A stretch of DNA of 64,000 bases from NCBI GenBank assembly GCA_964542305.1, contig CAZITX010000003.1, positions 62,001 to 126,000 of the forward strand, in the 5' to 3' direction. The notes beneath the pieces are model-generated. The model saw only the letters and a program-made list of their open reading frames with translations. It did not search any database and had not been told where the DNA came from. Shown piece by piece: positions 43,948 through 54,016 of the stretch. Source of the DNA: DMER64 sp964542305 (lineage in GTDB: Bacteria > Bacteroidota > Bacteroidia > Bacteroidales > UBA932). Numbering within the stretch: position 1 is the first letter of the stretch; each line of letters opens with the position of its first letter. The position numbers and the translations under genes were made by a program.

Positions 43948-45288
43948 ATGAAAAAGCTTGGAATCCTATTTACATTGATCATGTTCGCATTCGTAACACA
44001 AAGTTACGCGCAGGGCGGAAAATTCGGGGCAACACCGGAAGATAGCGTACAATGTGTTAGATACTTGTCTTTTTATAAGGATTATTACAAGAACGGGAAC
44101 ATAAGGGAAGCACTGCCTTCATGGCGGGGTGCAGTAAGGGTTTGCCCCGTTGGAGTAGTACAATCCCTGTATCAGGACGGTCAGAACATTATCAAATTTC
44201 TGATCCACCAGACAAAAGATCCTGAACGCAGAAAAGAATTGATAGATTCGCTCGTTTTGATGTATGACATCAGGATTGACAAATTTCCCACAAGCAAAGC
44301 CCGTTTAAGTGCCTTTACATACAAAGCCTATGATATGGTGACATTCTACAAAGAGGACGACATGAAAGTTTTCCAGGCTTTGCAGGATGTGGTGGAATTC
44401 GGAAAACAAAATACAGATCCCGGCATTCTTGTATTGAACATGCAATATGCCACCAGTTTGTTTAAAGAAGAAAAACTGGATGCCGTAAAAGTTATAAATG
44501 TATACCAGCAACTGAGCGAGATTTTCGATAATAAAATGCTGGCCGGATCGGATGAAGCCCTGGATGAAGCACGCAATAATTTTGAAACGCTCTTTGCCAT
44601 AAGCGGAGTGGCCGATTGCGAAAACCTGCTGGCCCTGTTCGGTCCCCGTTTTGACGCAAACGCCTCCGATATTGTTTATGTAAAACGGGTTGTGCAGTTA
44701 CTTTCCAATGCAGGCTGCGAAACATCGGACCTGTTCCTCAAGGCTGTGGAACGTCTCTATGAAATGGAACCTTCCTACAACTCGGCATATTACCTCTATC
44801 GTTTGTATTCGGCCCGGGAAAACAATGAAAACGCGGCAAAATATCTGGAACGCGCTATAGAATCCGATTCCATTGACAGCGTGACCAAAGGGGATTACAT
44901 GATGGAGCTGGGCACGTTCTATTTCAAAAAAATGAATGATGCTTCAGCTGCTGCCAATTCCGCCCTGGGTGCTGCAGATTTCAATAAAGAAGTGGAAGGA
45001 CGGGCTTACCTGTTAATGGGACACATCTGGGCCAATGCCAAGGTAACAAGCGGAGATATGCCGGAAATCGACAAACGTGCCAATTTCTGGGTAGCCGTGG
45101 ATTATTTTGCCCGGGCCAAATCGGCAGATCCTTCACTTGATGAAGAATGCAATCGTCTTATTGCCACTTACAGACAGTATTTCCCCACCCCGGAAGAAGC
45201 TTTTATGCATGATCTGGACGAAGGCTCAAGGTATTCCGTAAGGGCTAACGGCTTATCAGCCACAACTACGGTAAGAACAAACAAATAA
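43948..45288 (+). CDS. Secreted tetratricopeptide-repeat protein
   Basis: 446 residues from the ATG at 43948 (MKKLGILFTLIMFAF, signal cut after SYAQ). The rest is helical with TPR-like pairs, the clearest near residues 280-330 (AVERLYEMEPSYNSAYYLYRL). Such proteins regularly stand between the outer membrane protein and lptC in Bacteroidota and are thought to be periplasmic. The start codon of lptC overlaps its stop (TAATG). No catalytic motif is seen. Confidence 0.8.
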   Translation: MKKLGILFTLIMFAFVTQSYAQGGKFGATPEDSVQCVRYLSFYKDYYKNGNIREALPSWRGAVRVCPVGVVQSLYQDGQNIIKFLIHQTKDPERRKELIDSLVLMYDIRIDKFPTSKARLSAFTYKAYDMVTFYKEDDMKVFQALQDVVEFGKQNTDPGILVLNMQYATSLFKEEKLDAVKVINVYQQLSEIFDNKMLAGSDEALDEARNNFETLFAISGVADCENLLALFGPRFDANASDIVYVKRVVQLLSNAGCETSDLFLKAVERLYEMEPSYNSAYYLYRLYSARENNENAAKYLERAIESDSIDSVTKGDYMMELGTFYFKKMNDASAAANSALGAADFNKEVEGRAYLLMGHIWANAKVTSGDMPEIDKRANFWVAVDYFARAKSADPSLDEECNRLIATYRQYFPTPEEAFMHDLDEGSRYSVRANGLSATTTVRTNK

Positions 45289-45959
45289 TGGGATCTTTTT
45301 CCCGTACAACAAAACAAATAATGGTAGCAACGGGCTTGTCTCTTGCTACCATATTTGTCTCCTGTAAAAACCGGGTGACAACAGTTGAGTCACTCGACAA
45401 CCTGGACAGCATTCCCACGCAGACCATTGAAAACATGGAAGGCTGGCAGGTGGAAGGAGGTATTGTCCGGGGACGGCTGACTGCCCCCTATATGGAAAAA
45501 TATTCCCGGGGATCTGAGCCGTACGAGATCTTTCCGCAATCATTCCGGGTAGAAGGGTATACTCCTGAGGGAGAACTGGAAACGGTAATTACGGCCGATA
45601 AGGCATTGCACCGTACCGGAGAAGAGCAGGTGTGGATAGCAACGGGAAACGTAATCGTAAAAAACCTGCTGAAAGAAGAAACCATGGAAACAGATACCTT
45701 GTACTGGGACCAGCAGAACAAGAAAATTTATACAAATTGTTACGTAAGACTTACCTCTCCCGACTTTTTTGCACAAGGTTACGGGATGGAATCCGATGAA
45801 CGGGCTACAAACGCCAAAATTCTGAAACCGTTTGATTCTTACGGGTACATTAAGCAGGATACTTTGTCCAATGAAGAAAAAGAATTATCTTCGCACCCTC
45901 AAATACAACAAAAACCACAACCAATAAACTTACAAGATGGCAGTTCTGGAGAAGATTAG
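45288..45959 (+). CDS. lptC: LPS export protein LptC
   Basis: 223 residues. Lipobox FVSC (Cys26) gives a lipoprotein anchor rather than the single membrane helix of proteobacterial LptC. The LptC/OstA-like beta-jellyroll follows: EGWQVEGGIVRGRLTAP, TADKALHRTGEEQVWIATGNVIVKN and MESDERATNAKI. It forms part of the periplasmic bridge for lipopolysaccharide. The gene order with the upstream TPR protein and downstream ppiD fits this assignment. The C-terminal tail is Gln/Pro-rich and overlaps ppiD by 23 bases. Confidence 0.85.
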   Translation: MGSFSRTTKQIMVATGLSLATIFVSCKNRVTTVESLDNLDSIPTQTIENMEGWQVEGGIVRGRLTAPYMEKYSRGSEPYEIFPQSFRVEGYTPEGELETVITADKALHRTGEEQVWIATGNVIVKNLLKEETMETDTLYWDQQNKKIYTNCYVRLTSPDFFAQGYGMESDERATNAKILKPFDSYGYIKQDTLSNEEKELSSHPQIQQKPQPINLQDGSSGED

Positions 45960-48027
45960 AGTACAAATGGGTATATTTATTACCGTACTCATAGCTATTG
46001 CCTTAATTTCCTTTATTATAGATCCTGGCACATTACAGTCGGCCATGTCTATGTTCTCTTCCAAAAACGATGTGGGAGAAATGAACGGGCAAAGCATAAC
46101 ATATATGGAATACACAAAAAAACTGGAGAATCTGAAAAACCTGCAACAGGCTGTATCCGGTAGCGCCGCCCTGGACGAGCAAAGCCAGGAAGCCGTGGAA
46201 CAGGGAACCTGGCAGGCATTCCTGAAAGACCTTGTATATATGCCGGCTATTGAAGATGCCGGAATCCGGCTGGGTAACGAGGAACTTTTTGATATGGTCC
46301 AGGGCCGGGATATTTCTCCGGTAATTATGAACGATGCTCTTTTCAGGGGAGAAGACGGGGCTTTTGACCGCTCGCGTCTTACTTCGTTCGTACAAAATGC
46401 CACGGCAGATCCCAACGGCATAGCAGCCATGTACTGGGCTTTTATCCAGGATAATATGGAAACGGACAGAATGTTTTCCAAGTACAGTTCACTGCTCTCT
46501 AAAAGCAATATAGTCACCCCGGTGGAATTGCGACGGAACATGGAAGAAAACAACATTACTTCCGATGTCAGCTTTGTTCTGGAACCCGTATCCTTTGCCA
46601 GGGATACAACCATAAGAATTTCAGACGCTGAAATTCAAAAATATTACCAGGAAAATAAACATCACTACGAACAAATCGCCACAAGGGATATTGAATACGT
46701 TGTGTTCCCCATAGAACCATCAGAAAAAGACAACCAGGAAGCACGCGCTGATATTGATAACTTATACGATGAATTCGTAACCACACAAAACCTTAGGCAA
46801 TTCCTTGCACGCAATTCCGATAAACCCCTGGATACGTATTATTACAAAGAAGGGGAACTGGTTTCCATATCTGCTGTGCTGGATAGTTTTGCTTTCAACG
46901 CTTCAATGCGCGATGTGTTACCTGTATACAAGGAAGACAACTTTTTCCGTGCAGCCAGGATAGCCGATGTTAAACAATTACCCGATTCGGTTTTTGTGCA
47001 TCACATATTGTTACAGAACGAAACCCGGGAAGCCCGGAAAATTGCCGACAGCCTGATCACCGTACTAAAAGGTGACCCGGGCAGTTTTGTCCGCCTGGCC
47101 GGAGAATTTTCGGCAGACCGCAATCCCAACGTTAATCCGGGGGAGATCGGCTGGTTTGTGCAAGCCGCTTATATACCCGGAATGGAATCTGTCTTCGAAG
47201 CGCCTTTAAATAAACCTTACATTGCAGAAACACAATACGGGATTCACGTTGTGAAAGTGAGTGAACGCACACGTCCTCATAAAAAAGTGCAGCTGGCTGT
47301 GCTGGAAAAAGAAGCCGTTGCCGGAAGAGAAACGTACCAGGAAATTTATTCCCGGGCAAATACTTTGTCATCTGGCAGTAAGGATATTGCCGCCTTCAAC
47401 CAGGCAGCCACTCAAAATAGCTGGTTCCTGGTCCCGGCAATGGGTGTCAGGGAAGACGCCAAGACGATCGCCGGATATGAGCACATGAGGGAATTGGTAC
47501 GTTGGGCTTTTGATGCCAAACAAGGGGAGGTTTCTCCGGTTATTACCGTGGATAACAAATATTTCTTTGTTGCGGCAGTTGCCGGTGTACATGAAGAAGG
47601 GATAGCCACATTGGAAGAAAAACGGGCTGAAATTGAATCCATCCTCACATTGGAAAAGAAAAAAGACCGTATTTACGAACAGATCAGTAATGAGTTGGCA
47701 TCACATACAACCCTGGAGGAATGGGCCGAGGCTACGGGAAGAAACGTATCCAGACAAACCGGAGTCGCTTTTGGATCGGTACAGCAGACAGATCCGAAAT
47801 TTGCGGGAGCCGTTTCGGCAGCCCCTGAGCAAACCCTGTGCGGACCGGTTAAAGGAGAAGTAGGCATATATGTCTTCCGGGTGGATGAACGTTCCGACGG
47901 TGCCTTTTATACAGAAAACGACGCTATGCAATATGCATCCTATCTGGCCAATATTCAGATCCAGATGGTACCGATGGTATTGCAGGAAACGGCAGATGTA
48001 GAGGACAATCGGGCCCGGTTCTTTTAA
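45937..48027 (+). CDS. ppiD: Membrane-anchored periplasmic folding factor PpiD (peptidyl-prolyl isomerase)
   Basis: 696 residues: short cytoplasmic tail, one membrane helix (about 10-28), a SurA/PpiD-type N-terminal chaperone domain (EMNGQSITYMEY, about 49-60), a parvulin domain at about 345-450 (VHHILLQNETREARK, NPGEIGWFV, TQYGIHVVKV), and a second parvulin-like or linker domain. It assists folding of outer membrane proteins near the inner membrane, which fits its place after lptC. The 3' end overlaps ychF by four bases, tail to tail. Confidence 0.92.
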   Translation: MAVLEKIRVQMGIFITVLIAIALISFIIDPGTLQSAMSMFSSKNDVGEMNGQSITYMEYTKKLENLKNLQQAVSGSAALDEQSQEAVEQGTWQAFLKDLVYMPAIEDAGIRLGNEELFDMVQGRDISPVIMNDALFRGEDGAFDRSRLTSFVQNATADPNGIAAMYWAFIQDNMETDRMFSKYSSLLSKSNIVTPVELRRNMEENNITSDVSFVLEPVSFARDTTIRISDAEIQKYYQENKHHYEQIATRDIEYVVFPIEPSEKDNQEARADIDNLYDEFVTTQNLRQFLARNSDKPLDTYYYKEGELVSISAVLDSFAFNASMRDVLPVYKEDNFFRAARIADVKQLPDSVFVHHILLQNETREARKIADSLITVLKGDPGSFVRLAGEFSADRNPNVNPGEIGWFVQAAYIPGMESVFEAPLNKPYIAETQYGIHVVKVSERTRPHKKVQLAVLEKEAVAGRETYQEIYSRANTLSSGSKDIAAFNQAATQNSWFLVPAMGVREDAKTIAGYEHMRELVRWAFDAKQGEVSPVITVDNKYFFVAAVAGVHEEGIATLEEKRAEIESILTLEKKKDRIYEQISNELASHTTLEEWAEATGRNVSRQTGVAFGSVQQTDPKFAGAVSAAPEQTLCGPVKGEVGIYVFRVDERSDGAFYTENDAMQYASYLANIQIQMVPMVLQETADVEDNRARFF

Positions 48028-49127
48028 CGGCTGAACAAAAAGTGCATGATGTCTCCATCCTGCACCACATAGTTCTTGCCTTCGACAGCCAGTTTTCCGG
48101 CTTCACGGCAGGCGGACTCCGAACCGTAACGGATGTAATCCTCAAATTTGATTACCTCGGCACGAATAAAGCCGTGCTCAAAGTCAGAATGAATAAGCCC
48201 TGCAGCCTGCGGGGCTTTTGTTCCTTTTATATAAGTCCACGCCTTAACTTCCATAGGTCCTGCCGTAAAATAGGTTTCCAGATGGAGCAACTTGAAAGCG
48301 GCTTTTATTAGACGGGAAACCCCGGACTCACTAAGTCCCAGATCCTCCAGAAACATTTGTCTTTCCTGGTAGGTATCCAGTTGAGCAATTTCCGATTCAA
48401 TCCGGCCAGCCACGATCAGGTACGGTTCGTTCTCGGGCAGTAATGCTTCAGCGACCTGCCGGGTATATTCATTTCCTTTTTGGGCAGAGTTTTCGTCTAC
48501 GTTACAAACATACAGGACAGGTTTGTTGGTCAGCAGGAACAAGTCCCGGGCCATTTGTTCTTCTTCCTGGTTGGCCAATGTTACCGACCTGGCATTTTTC
48601 CCCTGACGGAGTACATCCCGGTAGCGTATCAGCAATCCGGCCAGTTTTGCCGCCTGTTTATCCCCGCCCGTAACGGCCTGTTTTTGTACTTTGGAAATGC
48701 GGTTTTCCACGGTTTCCAGATCTTTGAGTTGCAACTCGGCATCTATGATCTCTTTATCGCGGACGGGGTCCACGGAACCATCTACGTGCACTACATCCGG
48801 ATCGTCAAAACAACGCAGTATATGAAGAATCGCATCTGTTTCACGTATATTGGCCAAAAACTGATTTCCCAAACCCTCTCCTTTGCTGGCTCCTTTTACC
48901 AGGCCCGCAATATCCACAAAATCAACCGTTGCAGGGACTATGCGTCCGGGATGGACCAGGGCGGCCATTTCCTCAAGGCGTGTGTCCGGCACCTGGGTTG
49001 AACCCAGGTTGGGTTCTATAGTGCAAAAAGGGAAATTGGCGGCCTGGGCCTTCCCGGAGGAAACACAATTGAACAAAGTGGATTTACCCACATTGGGAAG
49101 TCCCACTATACCGCATCTTAAAGCCAT
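48024..49127 (-). CDS. ychF: Ribosome-binding ATPase YchF (OLA1 family)
   Basis: 367 residues, normal length. G1 GLPNVGKSTLFN (about 9-20), the insertion-type G3 DIAGLVKGASKGEGLG, and a degenerate G4 that makes the family ATP-preferring, followed by a coiled region and the TGS domain (about 280-365; WTYIKGTKAPQAAG, IHSDFEHGFIRAEV, NYVVQDGDIMHFLF). It acts in translation and stress response. A TAGTTTTG promoter box is read at 49161-49154. Confidence 0.97.
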   Translation of the reverse strand: MALRCGIVGLPNVGKSTLFNCVSSGKAQAANFPFCTIEPNLGSTQVPDTRLEEMAALVHPGRIVPATVDFVDIAGLVKGASKGEGLGNQFLANIRETDAILHILRCFDDPDVVHVDGSVDPVRDKEIIDAELQLKDLETVENRISKVQKQAVTGGDKQAAKLAGLLIRYRDVLRQGKNARSVTLANQEEEQMARDLFLLTNKPVLYVCNVDENSAQKGNEYTRQVAEALLPENEPYLIVAGRIESEIAQLDTYQERQMFLEDLGLSESGVSRLIKAAFKLLHLETYFTAGPMEVKAWTYIKGTKAPQAAGLIHSDFEHGFIRAEVIKFEDYIRYGSESACREAGKLAVEGKNYVVQDGDIMHFLFSR

Positions 49128-49153
49128 CTGATCTTTATTTAACTATGAAGGCA

Positions 49154-49211
49154 CAAAACTAACAACTTTTTACGAATTGTCCTTTTGCTGTTCAACGGGT
49201 ATGTTATCTTG
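49154..49211. promoter_or_regulatory. Divergent promoters of ychF and the nuclease-fold gene
   Basis: CAAAACTA at 49154-49161 reads TAGTTTTG on the minus strand for ychF. On the plus strand, TTTG at 49184-49187, 17 bases, then TATCTTG at 49205-49211 (one T short of consensus) ends five bases before the ATG at 49217. Confidence 0.45.
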
Positions 49212-49216
49212 AAAGC

Positions 49217-50152
49217 ATGTTTAAATGGGTATTGTGTTTGGTTGTATTCTGGAACGTGGAAAATTACTTTGACCCGTTTACAGACCGGCAGACAGGTTAT
49301 GATGAATTTACTTCCGAAGGTGCTTATTCATGGACATGGACCCGGTTCCTGAAGAAGAAAAATGATCTGGCAAAAATACTTATTTCTTGCGGGGCCCTGG
49401 AAAACGGGACCTGGGAAGCTCCCGCCATAATCGGGTTGTGTGAAATTGAAAACCAGTATGTTCTATCACTGTTGGTGAACGATTCTCCCCTGGCACCATT
49501 GCAATACGGGATTATTCACCGGGATTCTCCGGATCCGCGCGGAATAGATGTAGCCTTATTGTACCTGAAAGAACGCTTTATGCCTTTAGAGCAGAAGTAT
49601 TACACCATAAAGGGAAACGACAATCTTGTGGTAAAAACTCGCGAAATTCTATATGTAAAAGGCATTCTGGATAACCGGGATACACTTCATTTTTTTGTGA
49701 ATCACTGGCCATCCAAAAGAGGCGGTGCGTTAGCGGCAGGGTACAGGATGTATGCTTCGGAGCTGTTGTTGAAAGCTGTTGACAGTATCTGCGGGGTTTC
49801 TCCGCAGGCACGCGTTATTGTAATGGGTGATTTTAACGATCCTCCTGATTCCCCTCCGTTGAGGCATCTTTCCGGGAAAGGACTTATCAACGTTTCCGGT
49901 GAGGGGACTTACAAATACCTGGGTGTTTGGGAATGCCTGGACCAATTTTTGGTCAGTGCATCTGTGCATAAGAACATAAAACACGTCAAAGTATTTAAAA
50001 ACAGCTATTTACTGGAACGAGACAAAACGCATTTGGGGTACAAACCAAAAAGAACCTACCGGGGCCCGGTATATCACGGAGGAGTGAGTGATCACCTGCC
50101 TGTAACCCTAAAATTTATTACCTTTGCTTCTTATGGCTTCACAACCCGTTAA
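49217..50152 (+). CDS. Endonuclease/exonuclease/phosphatase-fold protein
   Basis: 311 residues. Metal and active-site motifs in order: FWNVENYFD (about 11-19), IGLCEIEN, GIDVALLY, NHWPSKRGG, GDFNDPP and the C-terminal SDHLPV, the same order as DNase I-like phosphodiesterases. Most Bacteroidota relatives carry a clear signal peptide before the WNVEN motif; here only ten residues (MFKWVLCLVV) come first, so secretion is doubtful. The last 20 bases overlap mutS. Confidence 0.85.
   Translation: MFKWVLCLVVFWNVENYFDPFTDRQTGYDEFTSEGAYSWTWTRFLKKKNDLAKILISCGALENGTWEAPAIIGLCEIENQYVLSLLVNDSPLAPLQYGIIHRDSPDPRGIDVALLYLKERFMPLEQKYYTIKGNDNLVVKTREILYVKGILDNRDTLHFFVNHWPSKRGGALAAGYRMYASELLLKAVDSICGVSPQARVIVMGDFNDPPDSPPLRHLSGKGLINVSGEGTYKYLGVWECLDQFLVSASVHKNIKHVKVFKNSYLLERDKTHLGYKPKRTYRGPVYHGGVSDHLPVTLKFITFASYGFTTR
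50119..50126 (+). promoter_or_regulatory. -7 promoter box of mutS inside the upstream gene
   Basis: TACCTTTG is an exact consensus match within the last codons of the nuclease-fold gene and ends six bases before the mutS ATG at 50133. It argues that mutS has its own promoter and almost no leader. Confidence 0.45.
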
Positions 50153-52742
50153 GACCCCTTTGATGGACCAATATTTTGCTGTAAAGGCAGAATATCCCGA
50201 CGCCCTGATGCTTTTCAGGGTCGGTGACTTTTATGAGACATTCGGGGAAGATGCCATCAAAACTTCAAAAGCGTTGGGCATTGTTCTTACCCGCCGCGCC
50301 AACGGGTCCGCATCCTCGGTGGAATTGGCCGGATTTCCCCATCATGCGCTGGATACATACTTGCCAAAACTGGTCCGGGCGGGTTACAAAGTTGCCGTTT
50401 GCGACCAGCTGGAAGACCCCAAACTCGCCAAAAAAATTGTAAAAAGAGGGATCACGGAAGTGGTGACTCCCGGCCTTTCTTACAATCCGCAACTGCTGGA
50501 GGCCTCGGAACATAATTTTCTGGCCGGCATTTTTTCCGGCAGGACAACAGAAGGGGAGCTGACCGGGATCGCCTTTACGGATATATCCACGGGGACCATA
50601 CAACTTGCACAGGGAGATCGTTCTTATATTGAAAGCCTTTTATCCCAGTACAATCCCAGGGAAATACTGGTGTCAAGGGATCAGGAGAAAAAATGGAAAA
50701 CAACGGCAGGGGCCGCTTCATTTATTTCAACAATAGATGATTGGGCGTTCGTGTACGATGCGGCACAAGAGAAAGTAAAAACACAATTTGGTGTTGACAG
50801 CCTAAAAGGATTCGGTGTTGAAAACCTTCCGCTGGCCATATCGGCAGTAGGCGCGGTGCTTTTTTATCTGGAAATAAACAAATACGCCCGTTACGATCAT
50901 TTATGCACCCTGCAGCGAATAGATTCCGGACGACTTATGTGGCTGGATAAATACAGCATCCGGAATATGGAACTTTTTCCGCGTCACGACAACCCGGAAA
51001 AAGGGGCAAGCCTTATAGAAGTAATAGATAAAACAAATACACCCATGGGGGCCAGACTGCTGCGTCAATGGGTGGTGATGCCCCTGCGGCATACCGTTGA
51101 TATCAGGGAACGGCACAACGTTGTAGAAGCTTTCCTGGAACAATGGGATCTGACTGGTAAATTACGTAAAATGCTTTCCCAGACCGGCGATATGGAACGG
51201 CTCGTTTCAAGGGCGGCCGCAGGAAGGCTTTCTCCGCGTGAGGCGGGACAACTTAAAACGGCACTGATTCAAACCTCAAAGGTTAGGCAACTGCTGGCTA
51301 AAACGGAAGAAACCCAAGCCATTCGAAAGGATACAGACAACCTGGACGACTGTACGGAACTGGTAGAGATCCTGCACCGGACACTGGTGGCTTCACCTCC
51401 CCCGCAATTGGGAAAAAGCCCGGTTATTGCTCCGGGGTTTGATTCCCAGCTTGATGAATTACGCCATATTGTGTCGCACAATAAGGAATACCTGCAGGAA
51501 ATGCAGCAAAAAGCTGCGGATGCAACAGGTATATCTTCACTCAAGATCAGTTTCAACAATGTGTTCGGGTATTATATTGAAGTGCGCAATACCCATAAAG
51601 ACAAAGTACCTGCTTCCTGGATCCGGAAACAGACCCTGGTCAGTGCCGAACGGTACATTACAGAAGAACTGAAATCTTATGAAGAAAAAATCCTGGGAGC
51701 TGAAGAACGGATTGCATTGCTGGAACAGGAAATCTTTACACGACTGGTAGATTCAATCCGGCAGTATATCCGCCCCATACAGGAAAATGCCCGCATACTG
51801 GCAAGACTGGACGTTCTGCTGGGATTCGCCATACTGGCACGTGAACAAAAATATTGCCGTCCCCGCATGGAAGAGTCGGATGTCATAGATATCCGTCAGG
51901 GGCGACACCCTGTTCTGGAAACGCTTATGCCTCCGGGGGAAGCCTATATCCCAAACGATGTTTACCTGGACAACACAAAACAACAGATCATTATTCTGAC
52001 CGGACCCAATATGGCCGGGAAATCGGCTTTACTACGCCAGACGGGACTGATTGTGCTTCTGGCGCAGATAGGTTCTTACGTGCCTGCCAAGGAAGCAACG
52101 CTGGGCATAGTGGACAAATTATTTACCCGGGTGGGTGCTTCGGACAATATGGCCCGCAGGGAATCCACGTTTATGGTAGAAATGCTGGAATCGGCCGCTA
52201 TTCTGAACAATATAACAGGTAAATCGCTGGTGCTTTTTGACGAGATAGGCCGCGGAACAAGTACTTACGACGGCATATCCATTGCCTGGGCCATTGTGGA
52301 ATACCTGCATGAAAAAGCAGGAGCACAAGCCAAAACACTTTTTGCCACCCATTACCACGAACTGAACCAAATGGCAGAACAGTATGCCCGGGTTAAAAAT
52401 TTCCACATAGCGGTGAAAGAACGGGGACAAAAGGTATTATTTTTGCGTAAAATGATTTCCGGAGGCGTGGAGCACAGCTTTGGGATACACGTAGCCGGAA
52501 TGGCGGGAATGCCCCGCCGGGTTTTACTGACAGCAGAAGAGATCCTTAAAAGAATGGAAGCCGGCAGGGAACAGCCTCCTTCCGTTGAAAGGCCTAAGCA
52601 ACTTTCGTTTTTTCAATTGGAAGATCCTTTGCTGCAGGCCCTGAAAAGAGATATTGAATCACTGGATTTAAACAGAATGACACCCCTGGAAGCATTTGAT
52701 GCCCTACGGGAACTGAAACGAAAAATCGGACAAAAAGAATGA
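50133..52742 (+). CDS. mutS: DNA mismatch repair protein MutS
   Basis: 869 residues from the ATG at 50133; a TTG three codons earlier is open but unlikely. The mismatch-reading Phe33-x-Glu35 lies in VGDFYETF, so this is the MutS1 type. Connector, core and clamp domains follow, then the ATPase with Walker A GPNMAGKSAL (about 623-632), DEIGRGTSTYDG and FATHYHEL. It detects mismatches as a dimer and signals to MutL. The stop overlaps the permease start by four bases. Confidence 0.97.
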   Translation: MASQPVKTPLMDQYFAVKAEYPDALMLFRVGDFYETFGEDAIKTSKALGIVLTRRANGSASSVELAGFPHHALDTYLPKLVRAGYKVAVCDQLEDPKLAKKIVKRGITEVVTPGLSYNPQLLEASEHNFLAGIFSGRTTEGELTGIAFTDISTGTIQLAQGDRSYIESLLSQYNPREILVSRDQEKKWKTTAGAASFISTIDDWAFVYDAAQEKVKTQFGVDSLKGFGVENLPLAISAVGAVLFYLEINKYARYDHLCTLQRIDSGRLMWLDKYSIRNMELFPRHDNPEKGASLIEVIDKTNTPMGARLLRQWVVMPLRHTVDIRERHNVVEAFLEQWDLTGKLRKMLSQTGDMERLVSRAAAGRLSPREAGQLKTALIQTSKVRQLLAKTEETQAIRKDTDNLDDCTELVEILHRTLVASPPPQLGKSPVIAPGFDSQLDELRHIVSHNKEYLQEMQQKAADATGISSLKISFNNVFGYYIEVRNTHKDKVPASWIRKQTLVSAERYITEELKSYEEKILGAEERIALLEQEIFTRLVDSIRQYIRPIQENARILARLDVLLGFAILAREQKYCRPRMEESDVIDIRQGRHPVLETLMPPGEAYIPNDVYLDNTKQQIIILTGPNMAGKSALLRQTGLIVLLAQIGSYVPAKEATLGIVDKLFTRVGASDNMARRESTFMVEMLESAAILNNITGKSLVLFDEIGRGTSTYDGISIAWAIVEYLHEKAGAQAKTLFATHYHELNQMAEQYARVKNFHIAVKERGQKVLFLRKMISGGVEHSFGIHVAGMAGMPRRVLLTAEEILKRMEAGREQPPSVERPKQLSFFQLEDPLLQALKRDIESLDLNRMTPLEAFDALRELKRKIGQKE

Positions 52743-54016
52743 AAAAGATCGTAAAGAGCATCAACATCTTCTTTAAACTTATGGGGGAAAGCTTCTCGTT
52801 TGCTTATGACTCGGTAAAAGGAGACAAGTTCAGGGCTTTTCTTTCCCTTTTGGGCGTTACCATTGGGATATTTTCCATAGTGGCCGTATTTACGGCAATT
52901 GAAGGCCTGGAAAAAAACGTCCGAAACCTGTTCTCTTCCCTGGGCACTGACGTCGTCTACATAGACAAGATCTCCTGGGAATCTTTTGCTGACGGAGAAG
53001 GAATAAAATGGTGGGAATTCAGACAACGCCCCAACAACACATACGAAGAATTTAGTTTCCTTCAAAAAAACCTGAAAAATGCAGATATGATGGCTCTTTC
53101 GGCCATTACATCGGCACACGTAAGGTACGGAAGGACCACCTTGCGCAACACCTCGGTACACGGAGTAACGTATGATTGGAACCGGATCTCTTTTTTTGAA
53201 ATAGACAGGGGCCGGTATTTTACCCCGACCGAAGCCGCTGAAAATGTTCCTCTGGCAGTCATTGGCAGCAACGTGGCTGAAGAGTTGTTTCCGGACGGCA
53301 TTTCTCCCGTGAACAATTCCATTAAGATAGGAGGTTTTTCGGTCCGGGTCATAGGAGTCATCAAGAAAAAGGGAGAATCCATGTTCGATCCGGTAACGTA
53401 TGACGATGCGGTTATCATCCCGTTGCCCTTTATCCGCAATTACATTGACTTGCGGCGCACTTCCCCCAGCATTGTGGTACATAAGGATCCCCGGGCCGAT
53501 GAAGAAGAATTTATGGCCGAGTTAAGGAACGCCATGCGTGCCGTACGCCGCCTGAAACCGATCCAGAACGACAACTTCGCACTCAACAAAATGTCCTTCC
53601 TGGACGATGCCCTTTCCCAGCTTTTCAGCGTGATTTCCATTGCGGGGTGGGTTATAGGGGGCTTTTCCATACTCATTGGGGCATTTGGGGTGGCCAACAT
53701 TATGTTCGTATCAGTCAAGGAAAGGACGCATATTATTGGCATAGAAAAAGCCATGGGTGCAAAAAGCGCATTTGTACTGGCTCAATTCCTTTTTGAAGCC
53801 GCGCTCCTGGCTATGGTGGGAGGTTTTGTGGGGATCTTGATAGTATGGGGACTGACTGTGTTTGTTACCAATCAGTATGATTTTGTTCTGACCATGTCTT
53901 TTTCAAACATACTGCGGGGAGTATTGATCTCGGGTGCCGTAGGTGTTGTAGCCGGGTTCATTCCTTCCCTGCAGGCTGCCCGCATGAATCCGGTAGATGC
54001 TATGAATCAGCATTGA
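52739..54016 (+). CDS. MacB/FtsX-type ABC transporter permease
   Basis: 425 residues: one N-terminal membrane helix (about 33-55; FLSLLGVTIGIFSIVAVFTAIEG), a periplasmic MacB core domain (about 60-250), then an FtsX-type domain with three helices near 300-420, including KERTHIIGIEKAMGAK. Such permeases extract lipoproteins, peptides or toxins by mechanotransmission and need an ATPase partner. None is adjacent, so it must come from elsewhere. It is ATGA-coupled to mutS, and its 3' end overlaps rsmA by 17 bases. Confidence 0.88.
   Translation: MKKIVKSINIFFKLMGESFSFAYDSVKGDKFRAFLSLLGVTIGIFSIVAVFTAIEGLEKNVRNLFSSLGTDVVYIDKISWESFADGEGIKWWEFRQRPNNTYEEFSFLQKNLKNADMMALSAITSAHVRYGRTTLRNTSVHGVTYDWNRISFFEIDRGRYFTPTEAAENVPLAVIGSNVAEELFPDGISPVNNSIKIGGFSVRVIGVIKKKGESMFDPVTYDDAVIIPLPFIRNYIDLRRTSPSIVVHKDPRADEEEFMAELRNAMRAVRRLKPIQNDNFALNKMSFLDDALSQLFSVISIAGWVIGGFSILIGAFGVANIMFVSVKERTHIIGIEKAMGAKSAFVLAQFLFEAALLAMVGGFVGILIVWGLTVFVTNQYDFVLTMSFSNILRGVLISGAVGVVAGFIPSLQAARMNPVDAMNQH

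Noticed and set aside
52613..53482. Open frame of 289 codons opposite mutS end and the permease
   Set aside because: Composition is that of a reverse-frame shadow; the sense genes are unambiguous.
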